DNA from: Intestinicryptomonas porci
Lineage (GTDB): Bacteria > Verrucomicrobiota > Verrucomicrobiia > Opitutales > Intestinicryptomonadaceae
Reading direction: 5' to 3'
Assembly (NCBI RefSeq): GCF_033971905.1
Contig: NZ_JALBUT010000002.1
Location: 124,001-188,000 of the forward strand
DNA: 64,000 nt
Shown: positions 1-8,495 of the stretch, one piece after another
Layout: each line of letters starts with the position of its first letter
How positions within the stretch are numbered: the first letter of the stretch is position 1
The notes under the pieces: generated by a model
Database searches by the model: none
What the model saw: only the letters and a program-made list of their open reading frames with translations
What the model was told of the DNA's origin: nothing
Program-made: the position numbers and the translations under genes

Positions 1-1
1 C

Positions 2-2764
2 CGCGCGGCAAAGAAGCTTGAATACCCCGTAATCATACGCGCCGCGTACGCCTTGGGTGGATTGGGTTCGGGATTTTGCGACAATGAGGAGGAATTGAAT
101 GTTCTTGCCGAAAAGGCGTTTTCATTCTCCCCTCAGGTTTTGGTGGAAAAAAGCTTGAAGGGCTGGAAAGAAATAGAATACGAAGTTGTGCGCGACAGGT
201 TCGACAACTGCATTTGCGTCTGCAACATGGAAAATTTCGACCCTTTGGGCATCCATACGGGCGAAAGCATCGTTATCGCCCCGTCCCAGACTCTTTCAAA
301 TACCGACTTCCACAAGCTTCGCGAGCTTTCCATACGCATAGTGCGCCATTTGGGGATTGTGGGGGAATGCAATGTGCAGTACGCCTACGACCCGATGTCG
401 GAAGATTACAGGGTTATTGAAGTGAACGCGCGCCTTAGCCGCTCTTCTGCCTTGGCGTCGAAAGCCACGGGCTATCCGCTTGCCTTTGTGGCGGCTAAGC
501 TTGGATTGGGCTACGGGCTTTTCGAGCTTAAAAATTCGGTGACGAAAACAACAAGCGCGTTTTTTGAACCCGCGCTTGACTATGTTGTATGCAAAATTCC
601 GCGCTGGGACTTGGGCAAATTCCACGGGGTTGCGCGCGAGCTTGGCTCTTCGATGAAGTCGGTGGGCGAGGTCATGGCAATCGGCAGGACTTTTGAAGAG
701 GCAATCCAAAAGGGCTTGCGCATGATAGGGCAGGGAATGCACGGCTTTGTCGAAAATAAGGAGTTGCAAATTGCCGACATCGACAAGGCATTGCGCGAGC
801 CGACCGACAACAGAATTTTTGCCATATCAAAGGCAATGCGCGCGGGCTACACTGTCGAAGAAATCCATTCGCTTACCAAAATCGACAACTGGTTCTTGCA
901 GAAGCTCCAAAACATTATGGATACTTCAAAGGAACTGCACGATTGGGCAGGCTCAAACCGCGGCTTGGTTGAAATACCAAAGCCGCTTTTGAAGAAAGCG
1001 AAAATTCAGGGCTTTTCTGATTTTCAAATAGCAAGGGCAATCGGAATAGACTCCGACATGGAGCGGGCTATTTTGAAAGTCAGGGAATACCGCAAGAGCA
1101 TCGGCATTGTTCCCGTTGTAAAGCAAATCGACACTCTTGCCGCGGAGTATCCTGCCAAGACAAACTATTTGTATTTGACATACGGCGGAATTGCAAACGA
1201 CGTAAAGTACCTCGGCGACAAAAAATCAATAGTGGTTTTGGGGTCGGGGGCTTACAGGATAGGCTCTTCCGTCGAATTTGACTGGTGCGGTGTGCAGGCT
1301 CTCAACACCATCAGAAAAGAGGGCTACCGCGCGGTGATGATAAACTATAACCCCGAAACCGTCTCGACCGACTACGACGTTTGCGACCGCCTTTATTTCG
1401 ACGAGCTTACTTTTGAGCGCGTCATGGACATCATCGAGCTTGAAAATCCGTATGGCGTGGTTCTTTCAACGGGCGGGCAAATACCGAACAACTTGGCTCT
1501 CCGCCTCGACTCGCAAAACGTCAGGATTTTGGGAACTTCCGCCAAAAGCATAGATAATGCCGAAGACCGCGACAAATTTTCCGCAATGCTCGACAGAATA
1601 GGCGTTGACCAACCTGAATGGCGCGCGCTCACTTCGATGGAGGACATTGGCAAATTCATCGAAAAAGTGGGCTTCCCCGTGCTTGTGCGCCCGTCTTACG
1701 TTTTGAGCGGAGCCGCAATGAACGTCTGTTCGAACCAAGAGGAGCTTGAACGCTTCTTGAAGCTTGCGGCGAACGTTTCAAAGGCTCATCCCGTTGTTGT
1801 AAGTCAATTCGTCGAGCACGCAAAGGAAGTTGAAATGGACGCCGTCGCAAAAGACGGGGAAATCATAGCCTACGCAATAAGCGAGCATATCGAATACGCG
1901 GGCGTGCATTCGGGGGACGCAACCATACAGTTTCCCCCGCAAAAACTTTACGTTGAAACTTTGCGCCGAATTAAGCGCATATCGCGCCAAATCGCAAGCG
2001 AGCTTAAAATTTCAGGGCCTTTCAACATACAGTATCTTGCCCGCGACAACGATATAAAGGTAATTGAATGCAACCTTAGGGCTTCGCGCTCTTTCCCATT
2101 CGTAAGCAAGGTTTTGAAGCTCAACTTAATCGAGCTTGCCGCGAAAATAATGCTTGGCATTCCCGTTGAAAAGCCGAAGAAAAACTTGTTCGACTTGGAT
2201 TACGTCGGTATTAAGGCGAGCCAGTTCTCATTCAACAGACTTCAAAAAGCCGACCCCGTTTTGGGGGTTGACATGGCGTCAACGGGCGAAGTCGGGTGCC
2301 TTGGCGACGACACTTCGTGCGCGATTTTAAAGTCGATGCTATCCGTCGGATATAAGATTCCGCAGCACAGCGTTTTGCTCTCAATGGGCAACGCAAAGCA
2401 GAAGGCGGATTTATTGGACGCCGCAAAAATCTTGAAGAAAAAGGGTCTTAAAATCTATGCCACGGGCGGATCTTCAAGGTTCTTGGCGGAAAACGGAATA
2501 GAAAACACCCTCGTTTTTTCGGGATTGGACAAAAAGCCGAGCGCGCTCGATTTGCTTCACGAAAGGAAAATCGACATGGTTGTGAATATTCCCAAAAACT
2601 TGACTTCCGGCGAGCTTGACAACAGCTACCGAATAAGAAGGGCTGCCATAGACTTAAACATTCCGCTAATCACGAATGCCCGCCTTGCCGACGCTTTCAT
2701 AACGGCGTTTTCGCAAATGCCGATTGAGAAAATCGCGATAAAGTCATGGCAGGAGTACAAGTAG
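2..2764 (+). CDS. carB: Carbamoyl-phosphate synthase large subunit, 5'-truncated by window edge
   Basis: Makes carbamoyl phosphate from bicarbonate, ammonia (from the CarA glutaminase) and two ATP, for pyrimidines and arginine. The reading frame is open from the first bases and contains the ATP-grasp segment RAAYALGGLGSGF, so the gene enters from the left; an internal TTG at 53 is not the start. About 920 residues are visible against roughly 1,070 in the family, so only about 150 N-terminal residues are missing. Visible parts in order: rest of the first ATP-grasp domain with RSSALASKATGYP, the oligomerisation region, the second half opening with VVLGSGAYRIGSSVEFDW, the second ATP-grasp domain, and a C-terminal MGS-like allosteric domain with YATGGSSRFL. 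carA is not in the window and may lie upstream. Next on the same strand is a tRNA. Confidence 0.97.
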   Translation, partial: RAAKKLEYPVIIRAAYALGGLGSGFCDNEEELNVLAEKAFSFSPQVLVEKSLKGWKEIEYEVVRDRFDNCICVCNMENFDPLGIHTGESIVIAPSQTLSNTDFHKLRELSIRIVRHLGIVGECNVQYAYDPMSEDYRVIEVNARLSRSSALASKATGYPLAFVAAKLGLGYGLFELKNSVTKTTSAFFEPALDYVVCKIPRWDLGKFHGVARELGSSMKSVGEVMAIGRTFEEAIQKGLRMIGQGMHGFVENKELQIADIDKALREPTDNRIFAISKAMRAGYTVEEIHSLTKIDNWFLQKLQNIMDTSKELHDWAGSNRGLVEIPKPLLKKAKIQGFSDFQIARAIGIDSDMERAILKVREYRKSIGIVPVVKQIDTLAAEYPAKTNYLYLTYGGIANDVKYLGDKKSIVVLGSGAYRIGSSVEFDWCGVQALNTIRKEGYRAVMINYNPETVSTDYDVCDRLYFDELTFERVMDIIELENPYGVVLSTGGQIPNNLALRLDSQNVRILGTSAKSIDNAEDRDKFSAMLDRIGVDQPEWRALTSMEDIGKFIEKVGFPVLVRPSYVLSGAAMNVCSNQEELERFLKLAANVSKAHPVVVSQFVEHAKEVEMDAVAKDGEIIAYAISEHIEYAGVHSGDATIQFPPQKLYVETLRRIKRISRQIASELKISGPFNIQYLARDNDIKVIECNLRASRSFPFVSKVLKLNLIELAAKIMLGIPVEKPKKNLFDLDYVGIKASQFSFNRLQKADPVLGVDMASTGEVGCLGDDTSCAILKSMLSVGYKIPQHSVLLSMGNAKQKADLLDAAKILKKKGLKIYATGGSSRFLAENGIENTLVFSGLDKKPSALDLLHERKIDMVVNIPKNLTSGELDNSYRIRRAAIDLNIPLITNARLADAFITAFSQMPIEKIAIKSWQEYK

Positions 2765-2824
2765 GGCTTGCGCTTGAATGTAGGCAGGATTGAAATCCCA
2801 AATTTAAAAGACATAAAAAATGCC

Positions 2825-2852
2825 TTGACAAATTTTAAATTCGGCAGATTAT
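2825..2852 (+). promoter_or_regulatory. Promoter of tRNA-Ala
   Basis: A perfect TTGACA (2825-2830) is followed after 16 bp by GATTAT (2847-2852), and the tRNA begins 16 nt later, so the leader would be only about 10 nt. The -10 is a 4/6 match. The same layout (good -35, 16-bp spacer, loose -10) is seen before the tRNA-Pro and tRNA-Gly genes. Confidence 0.55.
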
Positions 2853-2868
2853 TTGATGCTTAAATATC

Positions 2869-2941
2869 GGGGTCGTAGCTCAGTTGGAAGAGCGCCAGAA
2901 TCGCACTCTGGAGGTCGTGAGTTCGAGCCTCATCGGCTCCA
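2869..2941 (+). tRNA. tRNA-Ala (anticodon CGC)
   Basis: Full cloverleaf. The acceptor stem is GGGGTCG/CGGCTCC and includes the G3-U70 wobble pair that marks alanine tRNAs. D stem GCTC/GAGC, anticodon stem CCAGA/TCTGG with loop ATCGCAC (anticodon CGC at 2902-2904), and T stem GTGAG/CTCAT. The CCA end is not encoded. It reads GCG codons. Confidence 0.95.
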
Positions 2942-2942
2942 T

Positions 2943-2971
2943 AAAAAAGCGGGATTTTTCCCGCTTTTTTT
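2943..2971 (+). terminator. Rho-independent terminator of tRNA-Ala
   Basis: GCGGGA/TCCCGC stem with a TTTT loop, flanked by an A-run on the left and a T-run on the right. It lies 1-2 nt after the tRNA. Confidence 0.9.
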
Positions 2972-3189
2972 ATTCTTTTTTGTCGGACATGGCGCGTATT
3001 TATTTGTATAAAAAATATGGGCAACTCAAAAAGTTGTGAAATGTTGGGTTTGACGGGTATCTTGTGCGGATTAAATAGCGCATTCGGTATTGTAGTTTCC
3101 TTGCTTTAATCTGTTTTTTGTTATTTCTCCAAATTTGAATAAGGACAAATCTTTGCCCCGAAGATTTTTTGCATGTTTTGCATCCTTTT
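2972..3189. other. Intergenic stretch, no gene seen
   Basis: AT-rich DNA between the tRNA-Ala terminator and the 186-bp repeat. A 65-codon minus-strand frame (3000-3197) runs through it and starts inside the repeat. It has no ribosome-binding site and its composition looks like chance, so it is not called. Confidence 0.5.
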
Positions 3190-3227
3190 CGCGCCAAAAA
3201 ATTTCCGAAAAAGTTACAGTTTAGAGC

Positions 3228-3255
3228 TTGACATATCGAAATAAAGCGGCATTGT
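3228..3255 (+). promoter_or_regulatory. Promoter of tRNA-Gly, copy 1
   Basis: TTGACA (3228-3233), 16-bp spacer, then CATTGT (3250-3255), about 37 nt before the tRNA. The -35 falls inside the copied gene tail. The -10 is poor, so its exact position is uncertain. Confidence 0.45.
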
Positions 3256-3292
3256 AGAGAGCTTTAATTGATTGGAGAATCCAATCCGCAAC

Positions 3293-3369
3293 GCGGGCGT
3301 AGCTCAATTGGCTAGAGCGCGACCTTGCCAAGGTCGAGGTTGACGGTTCGAGACCGTTCGCCCGCTCCA
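3293..3369 (+). tRNA. tRNA-Gly (anticodon GCC), copy 1
   Basis: Acceptor stem GCGGGCG/CGCCCGC, discriminator T, encoded CCA (3367-3369). Anticodon stem CGACC/GGTCG around loop TTGCCAA gives GCC. It is identical to the gene at 22744-22820. Confidence 0.96.
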
Positions 3370-3375
3370 ATTTCC

Positions 3376-3404
3376 ATCCGCAAGTTTCCCCTTGCGGATT
3401 TTTT
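3376..3404 (+). terminator. Terminator of tRNA-Gly copy 1
   Basis: ATCCGCAAG/CTTGCGGAT hairpin with a 6-nt loop and a T-run. It begins at the first base after the repeated segment, so copy 1 is a one-gene unit, whereas copy 2 runs on into another tRNA. Confidence 0.9.
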
Positions 3405-3494
3405 GTAAGTGTAACTATTCCGCGTTGTTTTTTTATAATGATATTGGGGCTTGCGTTTCGTTTTTTTGAGGCTAAATCTGTTTAAATTGAATTT

Positions 3495-4457
3495 ATGAAG
3501 TTTTTGTTTAGATTAGCCAAAATCATGTCGAGTAAAACCGCATTGTTTGTTATTGCGGCGGCGGTTTTGGCGTTCTTTTATCCGAATTTGTTTTTGTGGG
3601 TGAGAGGTGACGCGCAGGCTTTTATTTTGGGATTTATAATGCTTTCGATGGGTATGACGCTATCTGCCCAAGATTTTAAAATACTGCTCAGGCGTCCTTT
3701 CGATATTTTTATCGGGGCGTGCGTTCAGTACACTTTTATGCCTTTGATTGCCTATGCAATGGTAAAATTTTTCGATTTGCCCACGGGAATTGCAATCGGG
3801 CTTTTGCTGGTCGGGACGTGCCCCGGCGGCGTTTCAAGCAACATAATGAGCTATCTTGCAAATGGCGACGTGGCTTTCAGCGTTGGAATGACAACTGCAA
3901 GCACTCTTATTTCCCCTATACTTACGCCGCTTTTGATGTTGGTTCTTTCGGGTGAAAGCATTGAAATCGACGCAGTGGGAATGTTCAAAAGCATATTGAT
4001 TGTAACTCTTTTTCCTGTAATTGCGGGTGCGGTTTTGAATTTTTTGTTCGCGAAGAAAAAAGCGTACATGGATGCAATGCAAATAATGCCTGCATTCAGC
4101 GTTTTGGGGCTTGCTTTCATAGTTGCGGGCGTCACGGCTCTTTGCGCCGACAAAATTTTGACTTCCGGAATCGCGATATTTCTTCTTGTCGCCCTTCACA
4201 ACGGTTTGGGTTATTTGAGCGGATACTTAATGGGAGTTGTATTAAAAATGGGGATTGCCCGACGCAGGACTCTCGCAATAGAAGTCGGATGCCAGAATGC
4301 GGGGCTTGGCACGAATTTGGCTTGCAGGCATTTTTCGGCAATGCCCGAAGCTGCGCTTGCGACTGCGGTTGCGTGCGTTTACCACTCGATAAGCGGCACC
4401 GTCTTGGCAAACATTTTTGCCTTTTGCGACAGGCTGAAATCTTCGCGCAAAAAGTAG
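3495..4457 (+). CDS. Bile acid:sodium symporter (BASS) family transporter
   Basis: A 320-residue inner-membrane protein with about nine to ten hydrophobic segments. Two family signatures are clear: GTCPGGVSSNIMSYLANGD near residues 107-125 (first crossover helix) and EVGCQNAGLG near 263-272 (second crossover). BASS proteins import organic anions with sodium. Characterised bacterial members move bile acids, pantoate-type pantothenate precursors (PanS) or other acids. The substrate cannot be read from sequence. The gene stands alone between a tRNA unit and an AT-rich pair. Start at ATG 3495; no strong ribosome-binding site. Family assignment is firm; function within it is open. Confidence 0.88.
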   Translation: MKFLFRLAKIMSSKTALFVIAAAVLAFFYPNLFLWVRGDAQAFILGFIMLSMGMTLSAQDFKILLRRPFDIFIGACVQYTFMPLIAYAMVKFFDLPTGIAIGLLLVGTCPGGVSSNIMSYLANGDVAFSVGMTTASTLISPILTPLLMLVLSGESIEIDAVGMFKSILIVTLFPVIAGAVLNFLFAKKKAYMDAMQIMPAFSVLGLAFIVAGVTALCADKILTSGIAIFLLVALHNGLGYLSGYLMGVVLKMGIARRRTLAIEVGCQNAGLGTNLACRHFSAMPEAALATAVACVYHSISGTVLANIFAFCDRLKSSRKK

Positions 4458-4508
4458 CGCGCCTTTATATTTTATCTGAAAATTTTTTCTTGAATAGCGC
4501 ATCTTGCT

Positions 4509-4535
4509 TATAATATTATACTTAAAAGTAAGGTG
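4509..4535 (+). promoter_or_regulatory. -10 element and ribosome-binding site of the AT-rich pair
   Basis: A consensus TATAAT lies at 4509-4514 with no clear -35 at the right distance. AAGGTG (4530-4535) ends 6 nt before ATG 4542. This rules in ATG 4542 over the in-frame GTG at 4533, which overlaps the ribosome-binding site itself. Confidence 0.5.
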
Positions 4536-4541
4536 TTATAT

Positions 4542-5630
4542 ATGGAATTTGGCGGTACGTTGGTTGAGTGGGCAAATTTAATTTGCAGCCCTTGGTTTTA
4601 TATTCCATTCGCCATAGGAGTCGCTTTTTTGCATAGAATTTTGGAGAGCAAATTTGCGCGTGTGAATTTATGGCTTGGCGTTTGGATTTTGTTAACTTTT
4701 GCGTATTTAAAATCAGGCTATGGACTATTTTGTATGTGTGGCTATCCGTACGGAATGCACCATTATATTCATACCTATTTTGATGCAATTATTATTCCCG
4801 TTCTTTTTTTTGCGATTATTTTTGCATATCCTGCGATTTATGTAAATTCCCATGCGTTATTTTGGTTTTTGGCGATTGCTTTTTCGTGCAAAAAATCAGA
4901 TGGAGAAACTTGGAAGTGTCTTTGGGGGCGCAGAATTTTTTATTTTGTAAAATTTTACGCGCTGATGTTTTTAATTTCAAAAATTGTTCCTCATTTCTTT
5001 ACGGATTTTGACGATTATTGGGGGCATTCTGATTGGCTGTTCGCATTTTTGATGATTTCTCTTTTTACGGTAATATGCGCGTCTTGGGAAGGCAGAAAAA
5101 GATGTTGGGTGGCGGCTCTTTTTTTATGTCTGGGTGTCGGGTATTATTCGAGCGTCATTCCGCATAAAAGAGACAGAGGGATAAATTTAGAAGGGACTTA
5201 TTCTTTGCCCAAAGTTAAATTTGAATATTCGCCTGAAAATGACCCGCGCGATTATTATTCGCGCAAAATTGAAGCGGAGCCTGTACTGAAATACGGATAT
5301 TACAAATTTGCAGGCGGCTGGGATTTTTCAAAAATAAAGGAGAGTAAATATTCAAAACCTTTTTTCTATTCGCCAACAGAAAATCCTGAAATATTTGAAA
5401 ATGCGTATGACAACATAATGAAGGTTCTGCCCGTCATTGACGAAAATAAATCGACAAAAGATTTACAAAATTATTTGTCGGACAAATCCGATATTCGTTT
5501 TCTTAAAATGGACCATGAGCTTAAAAAAGAGGACGCTTTGGATTTGAGTTATTTTATGTATATCACGAACTCAAATGACGATGGTTTTTATTTTATCGAA
5601 TTAGAGCTTAAATTAAAGGGGGACAAATGA
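4542..5630 (+). CDS. Unknown multi-pass membrane protein
   Basis: Not recognised. 362 residues. The first half holds about six hydrophobic helices with aromatic-rich loops (several Tyr/Trp/His, including a YPYGMHHYIH stretch). After a RKRCW stretch and one more hydrophobic stretch, the last ~155 residues are a charged, soluble domain. By positive charge in loops the tail's side of the membrane cannot be fixed. Its TGA overlaps the next start (ATGA), so the two products are translationally coupled. It has its own -10 and ribosome-binding site. Codons are markedly AT-richer than in neighbours, suggesting recent acquisition or weak selection. Confidence 0.7.
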   Translation: MEFGGTLVEWANLICSPWFYIPFAIGVAFLHRILESKFARVNLWLGVWILLTFAYLKSGYGLFCMCGYPYGMHHYIHTYFDAIIIPVLFFAIIFAYPAIYVNSHALFWFLAIAFSCKKSDGETWKCLWGRRIFYFVKFYALMFLISKIVPHFFTDFDDYWGHSDWLFAFLMISLFTVICASWEGRKRCWVAALFLCLGVGYYSSVIPHKRDRGINLEGTYSLPKVKFEYSPENDPRDYYSRKIEAEPVLKYGYYKFAGGWDFSKIKESKYSKPFFYSPTENPEIFENAYDNIMKVLPVIDENKSTKDLQNYLSDKSDIRFLKMDHELKKEDALDLSYFMYITNSNDDGFYFIELELKLKGDK

Positions 5631-6853
5631 AGAAGTATTTAGCTTTGGCTTTAAATTTGGTAATATTTGCCGCGCTTATATTTACATTTTTCAATTTTGT
5701 CGGCTGGAATGCTTGTGATTGTTTGAGAAAAGATTTTCCGTATTATAAATATGTGAATGAAAATAAGTACGCAGAAATTATAAGTCATGCAGAGAAGAAT
5801 TTAGACAACAAAGATTTCCGTTATCATAGCAATGTTGCATATTTATTTTTTAAAGGAGTCAAATTCTATGTTAAGCCGGATTTTAATAAGGCTCTAAAAT
5901 TTTATTTTGCCGAAGAAAAACTGCGTGGTTTGGGGCTTTATGAATATATGGACGTTGCGATGATTTATGCAATGGGAGGCTATGGCATTGAAAAAAACGA
6001 AGCGAAATCGGAAGAAGTTTTTAATAAGGCGATGTCGCTAATACAAACGGAGGAAAGTAGCGATTGGGTGTATTCAAAAAAAGATATGTCTATATCGTGT
6101 TTTTATGAATGTATAGAAAGATTTTATGAAGATGAATTTGATGTTTTCGGAAATCTTTATAAAGAGTTTGCGGTAAAAATGTTAAAGTATTCCGTGGACA
6201 ATAATTTTCCTTTGGACGATAAATTTTTCGAGTTGCCGTATGATGAAAATAATTTGCGGGAGAAAGCATTGGAAAATCTTAATCGGCGTGTTTTAGACGG
6301 CAAAAAAATGCCATTGGAGTGTGATAGAGCGTTATATTTGAAACTTGCGCTTGAAGGCAAATTTATCTCGCGAGATTTTAGCAGGATTTATGAGGTTTTG
6401 GATGCTTGCTATCTTAAAGATAAATTGAGTATTTCTGTTGAAGAAGCCATGCTTTTGGCTGTTCTTTGTAAAAATGGCACGGGGGGCGAAAAGAACCCTA
6501 AAAAGGCGGATGAAATTTTAAACTTTTTGAAGAACGCCGTTATTGTAAATGTAATAGATTTGGTAGATTTTGCAAATGGCGGAAAAAGGCTTTATAATGG
6601 TTCTGAAAATTACCCAATAGACAAGGAATTTGCATTGGAAATTATGTCCGCTTTTGAGGATATTATTTCAAAAAATAAAGCGGAGTGGGTGGTGTTGAAG
6701 TCGCTTATTGATTTTTACAAAGATGACGTAAAAGATTTTGCGAAAGTCGAAGCTCTTTACGGGAAATTTGCGCCGAAATCAAAAATGGCAGAGCTTGGAT
6801 ATGCCAAGTATTTGGAGTCGAAAAAAGCAAAAGAACAGGCGTCTTCTCCATAA
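5627..6853 (+). CDS. Membrane-anchored Sel1/TPR-like repeat protein, unknown role
   Basis: 408 residues. An N-terminal hydrophobic anchor (about 5-25) is followed by a helical, Asp/Lys-rich body. Several 35-40-residue units resemble Sel1-like repeats, e.g. NVAYLFFKGVKFYVKPDFNK, then AMIYAMGGYGIEKNEAKSEE, and later AVLCKNGTGGEKNPKKADEI; each has the small-residue/hydrophobic pattern followed by an 'N.. KA' helix. Sel1 proteins usually act as protein-binding scaffolds. Coupled by a 4-nt overlap to the membrane protein upstream, so the two probably work together. AT-rich like its partner. The repeat call is by pattern and moderate; the function is unknown. Confidence 0.65.
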   Translation: MKKYLALALNLVIFAALIFTFFNFVGWNACDCLRKDFPYYKYVNENKYAEIISHAEKNLDNKDFRYHSNVAYLFFKGVKFYVKPDFNKALKFYFAEEKLRGLGLYEYMDVAMIYAMGGYGIEKNEAKSEEVFNKAMSLIQTEESSDWVYSKKDMSISCFYECIERFYEDEFDVFGNLYKEFAVKMLKYSVDNNFPLDDKFFELPYDENNLREKALENLNRRVLDGKKMPLECDRALYLKLALEGKFISRDFSRIYEVLDACYLKDKLSISVEEAMLLAVLCKNGTGGEKNPKKADEILNFLKNAVIVNVIDLVDFANGGKRLYNGSENYPIDKEFALEIMSAFEDIISKNKAEWVVLKSLIDFYKDDVKDFAKVEALYGKFAPKSKMAELGYAKYLESKKAKEQASSP

Positions 6854-6944
6854 AATTTTTTGCGAAAATGTTTGAAATTTTTGATTTTTTGTCGATAACA
6901 AAAGCTATTGAATTTAACTTAAATTGTAATCTAAAAGGAATAAA

Positions 6945-7442
6945 ATGAAAATACCACAGGATGTATTGAAACTCTTAAACGAACAGTTTTACAACGAGCT
7001 TTATGCCGCGCATATCTACTTCGGCATGAGCGCGTATTTTAAGAGGTCTCCGTATCAGGGATTTGCAAGCTGGATGTCTATTCAGGCAAAAGAAGAGATG
7101 TCGCACGCAATGAAAATCTACAACTTTTTAAACGAGCGCGACGCTCCGTTTGAAACAGCCCCCATTCCGAAGCCCGAAAAGGATTCGTACGATTCTCCGC
7201 TTGACGCCTTTAAAGCGGCGTATGCGCACGAACAGCTTGTAACTTCGCAAATCACGAAAATTTTTGAGCTTGCGAATGAAAAGAAGGATTACGCTACTGC
7301 TGACCTCATGAACTGGTTTATCAACGAGCAGGTTGAAGAAGAGCACAACACTTACCAGTTTGTCAAGGGGCTTGAATTTGCGGGCAACGACCAAACTCTC
7401 ATTTTCGGCGTCAACAGCTGGGCGGCGAAGCGTTCGGAATAG
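6945..7442 (+). CDS. ftnA: Bacterial non-haem ferritin
   Basis: 165 residues, the usual ferritin length. Oxidises Fe(II) and stores it as a ferric mineral in a 24-mer cytoplasmic cage. All expected ferroxidase ligands are present: Glu18, Glu51, His54, Glu96 and Gln129, with Glu131/Glu132 nearby as in E. coli FtnA (one to two residues shifted). A clear AAAAGGAA ribosome-binding site precedes ATG 6945. Monocistronic, with a strong terminator directly after. No Fur-like site was recognised upstream. Confidence 0.95.
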   Translation: MKIPQDVLKLLNEQFYNELYAAHIYFGMSAYFKRSPYQGFASWMSIQAKEEMSHAMKIYNFLNERDAPFETAPIPKPEKDSYDSPLDAFKAAYAHEQLVTSQITKIFELANEKKDYATADLMNWFINEQVEEEHNTYQFVKGLEFAGNDQTLIFGVNSWAAKRSE

Positions 7443-7460
7443 TATTTTTATGTTTACGGA

Positions 7461-7492
7461 AGCCCGCAAGCTTGTGTTTTGCGGGCTTTTTT
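7461..7492. terminator. Bidirectional terminator between ferritin and LysR gene
   Basis: AGCCCGCAA/TTGCGGGCT stem, 9-nt loop, T-run on the plus strand. It touches the stop codon of the convergent LysR gene (TAA at 7493-7491). Confidence 0.85.
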
Positions 7493-8399
7493 ATTTGCTT
7501 GTTTTCGTTGAAAATTCGTCTTTTAAGATTTTCAAGAACATTTTGAGGGCTTCCGACTTGTTTTCGGAATGCCATACCGCGGTGTAGCGCGTTGTTTTTT
7601 CCAAATCGGAGATTTTTTTCAACACCACGTTTTTTGGCGCGGAATTCTTCAAAAGAGACGGAACCGGCGCGACAAAATTTGTTTCCGGTATGATTTTTAA
7701 AATGGCGTCGAAGTTGTATATTTCGTGCGATATTTCGGGCATAGAGCCGCATTTTTCGATGAAAGCCCTTTCAATCGTGCGGTAGAAAAACGGGCTTTCG
7801 TCGAAGGGAACCATTATGAATTTTTCGTTTATGATGTCCTTTATTTTTATTCGGCTCTTTGCCGCAAGGCTGTGTTTTGAAGGAATTGCAAGCATTATGT
7901 CTTCCATGCCGAGCGTCATTTCGCAGACAGACGGTGGAAGCTCGCCGATTGTCCTTATTATGCCGACGTCAAGCTTTTGCTCTCCGACTCTTTCCAATAT
8001 GTTTGCGGACGAGTGCTTGCGCATTTCCAAAAATACCTTCGGCATTTTTTTGTTTGTTTTGCGGATTGCCGACAAGAATTTTTCCGAGCTGAAAAACGAC
8101 GGAATTGAAAATATTGAAAGAGACCCGATTTCTCCCTTCGAGGCGCGCAGAGCGTCGCGCTTTGCTTTGTCGAATTCCCTTTGGGCTTTTTCAGCACCTT
8201 CGGCGAACGCCTTCCCCGCGCTTGTGAGCGAGACTTTCCATTTGTTGCTCCTGTCGAAAAGCCTGCATCCCAACTCGTTTTCCAAAAGCATTATCTGCTG
8301 GCTTATTGCCGATTGGGCTATGCCGAGAGAATTTGCGGCTTTTGAAAAATGCAGAAACTTTGCCGCCTCCAAAAAATATTTTATCTGTTTCCCCTGCAT
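7491..8399 (-). CDS. LysR-family transcriptional regulator
   Basis: 302 residues, typical LTTR length. The N-terminal winged helix-turn-helix spans about residues 3-60, with FSKAANSLGIAQSAISQQI in the recognition region and LFDRS at its end. The rest is the two-lobed effector-binding domain. Divergent from a small membrane protein and a ThrE-type exporter pair, with a perfect inverted repeat between them. By the usual LTTR logic it probably controls that operon in response to an amino acid or related metabolite. The effector cannot be read from the sequence. No clear ribosome-binding site at ATG 8399. Confidence 0.92.
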   Translation of the reverse strand: MQGKQIKYFLEAAKFLHFSKAANSLGIAQSAISQQIMLLENELGCRLFDRSNKWKVSLTSAGKAFAEGAEKAQREFDKAKRDALRASKGEIGSLSIFSIPSFFSSEKFLSAIRKTNKKMPKVFLEMRKHSSANILERVGEQKLDVGIIRTIGELPPSVCEMTLGMEDIMLAIPSKHSLAAKSRIKIKDIINEKFIMVPFDESPFFYRTIERAFIEKCGSMPEISHEIYNFDAILKIIPETNFVAPVPSLLKNSAPKNVVLKKISDLEKTTRYTAVWHSENKSEALKMFLKILKDEFSTKTSK

Positions 8400-8440
8400 G
8401 GCAAATAAAATCTGATTTTCTTATTAAACTTGTATTTTTT

Positions 8441-8470
8441 ATATATTGATTTGATTTTGTGTCAATATAT
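8441..8470. promoter_or_regulatory. Probable LysR operator (9-bp inverted repeat)
   Basis: ATATATTGA (8441-8449) and TCAATATAT (8462-8470) are perfect inverted repeats with 12 nt between them. The site is 42 bp from the LysR start and 26 bp from the start of the divergent gene, where LTTR binding sites normally sit. AT-rich LTTR sites are common, but binding is inferred. Confidence 0.6.
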
Positions 8471-8495
8471 TATGGAGGGAGCAAAGGAATTAAAT

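Larger units (their letters stand above)
3190..3375 (+). repeat. 186-bp direct repeat, copy 1 (tRNA-Gly plus tail of a PstS-like gene)
   Basis: Base-for-base identical, by eye, to 22641-22826, in the same orientation and 19,451 bp apart. It contains the last 17 sense codons and stop of the PstS-like gene found whole at 21814-22695 (a dead fragment here, 3191-3244), then the tRNA promoter, the tRNA-Gly gene and six further bases. It ends exactly where a private terminator begins (3376). Copy 2 is the likely source because its gene tail belongs to an intact gene. Confidence 0.95.

Noticed and set aside
3000..3197. 65-codon minus-strand frame near the first repeat copy
   Set aside because: Starts inside the repeat, no ribosome-binding site, Lys/Asn composition expected from AT-rich DNA.
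4533..4541. GTG start nine bases upstream for the unknown membrane protein
   Set aside because: It overlaps the AAGGTG ribosome-binding site that fits ATG 4542.
7816..8415. 199-codon plus-strand frame opposite the LysR gene
   Set aside because: Antisense shadow of a well-supported regulator; no family features. Similar long antisense frames (e.g. 23009-23596, 34009-34584, 48526-49095) are rejected for the same reason.
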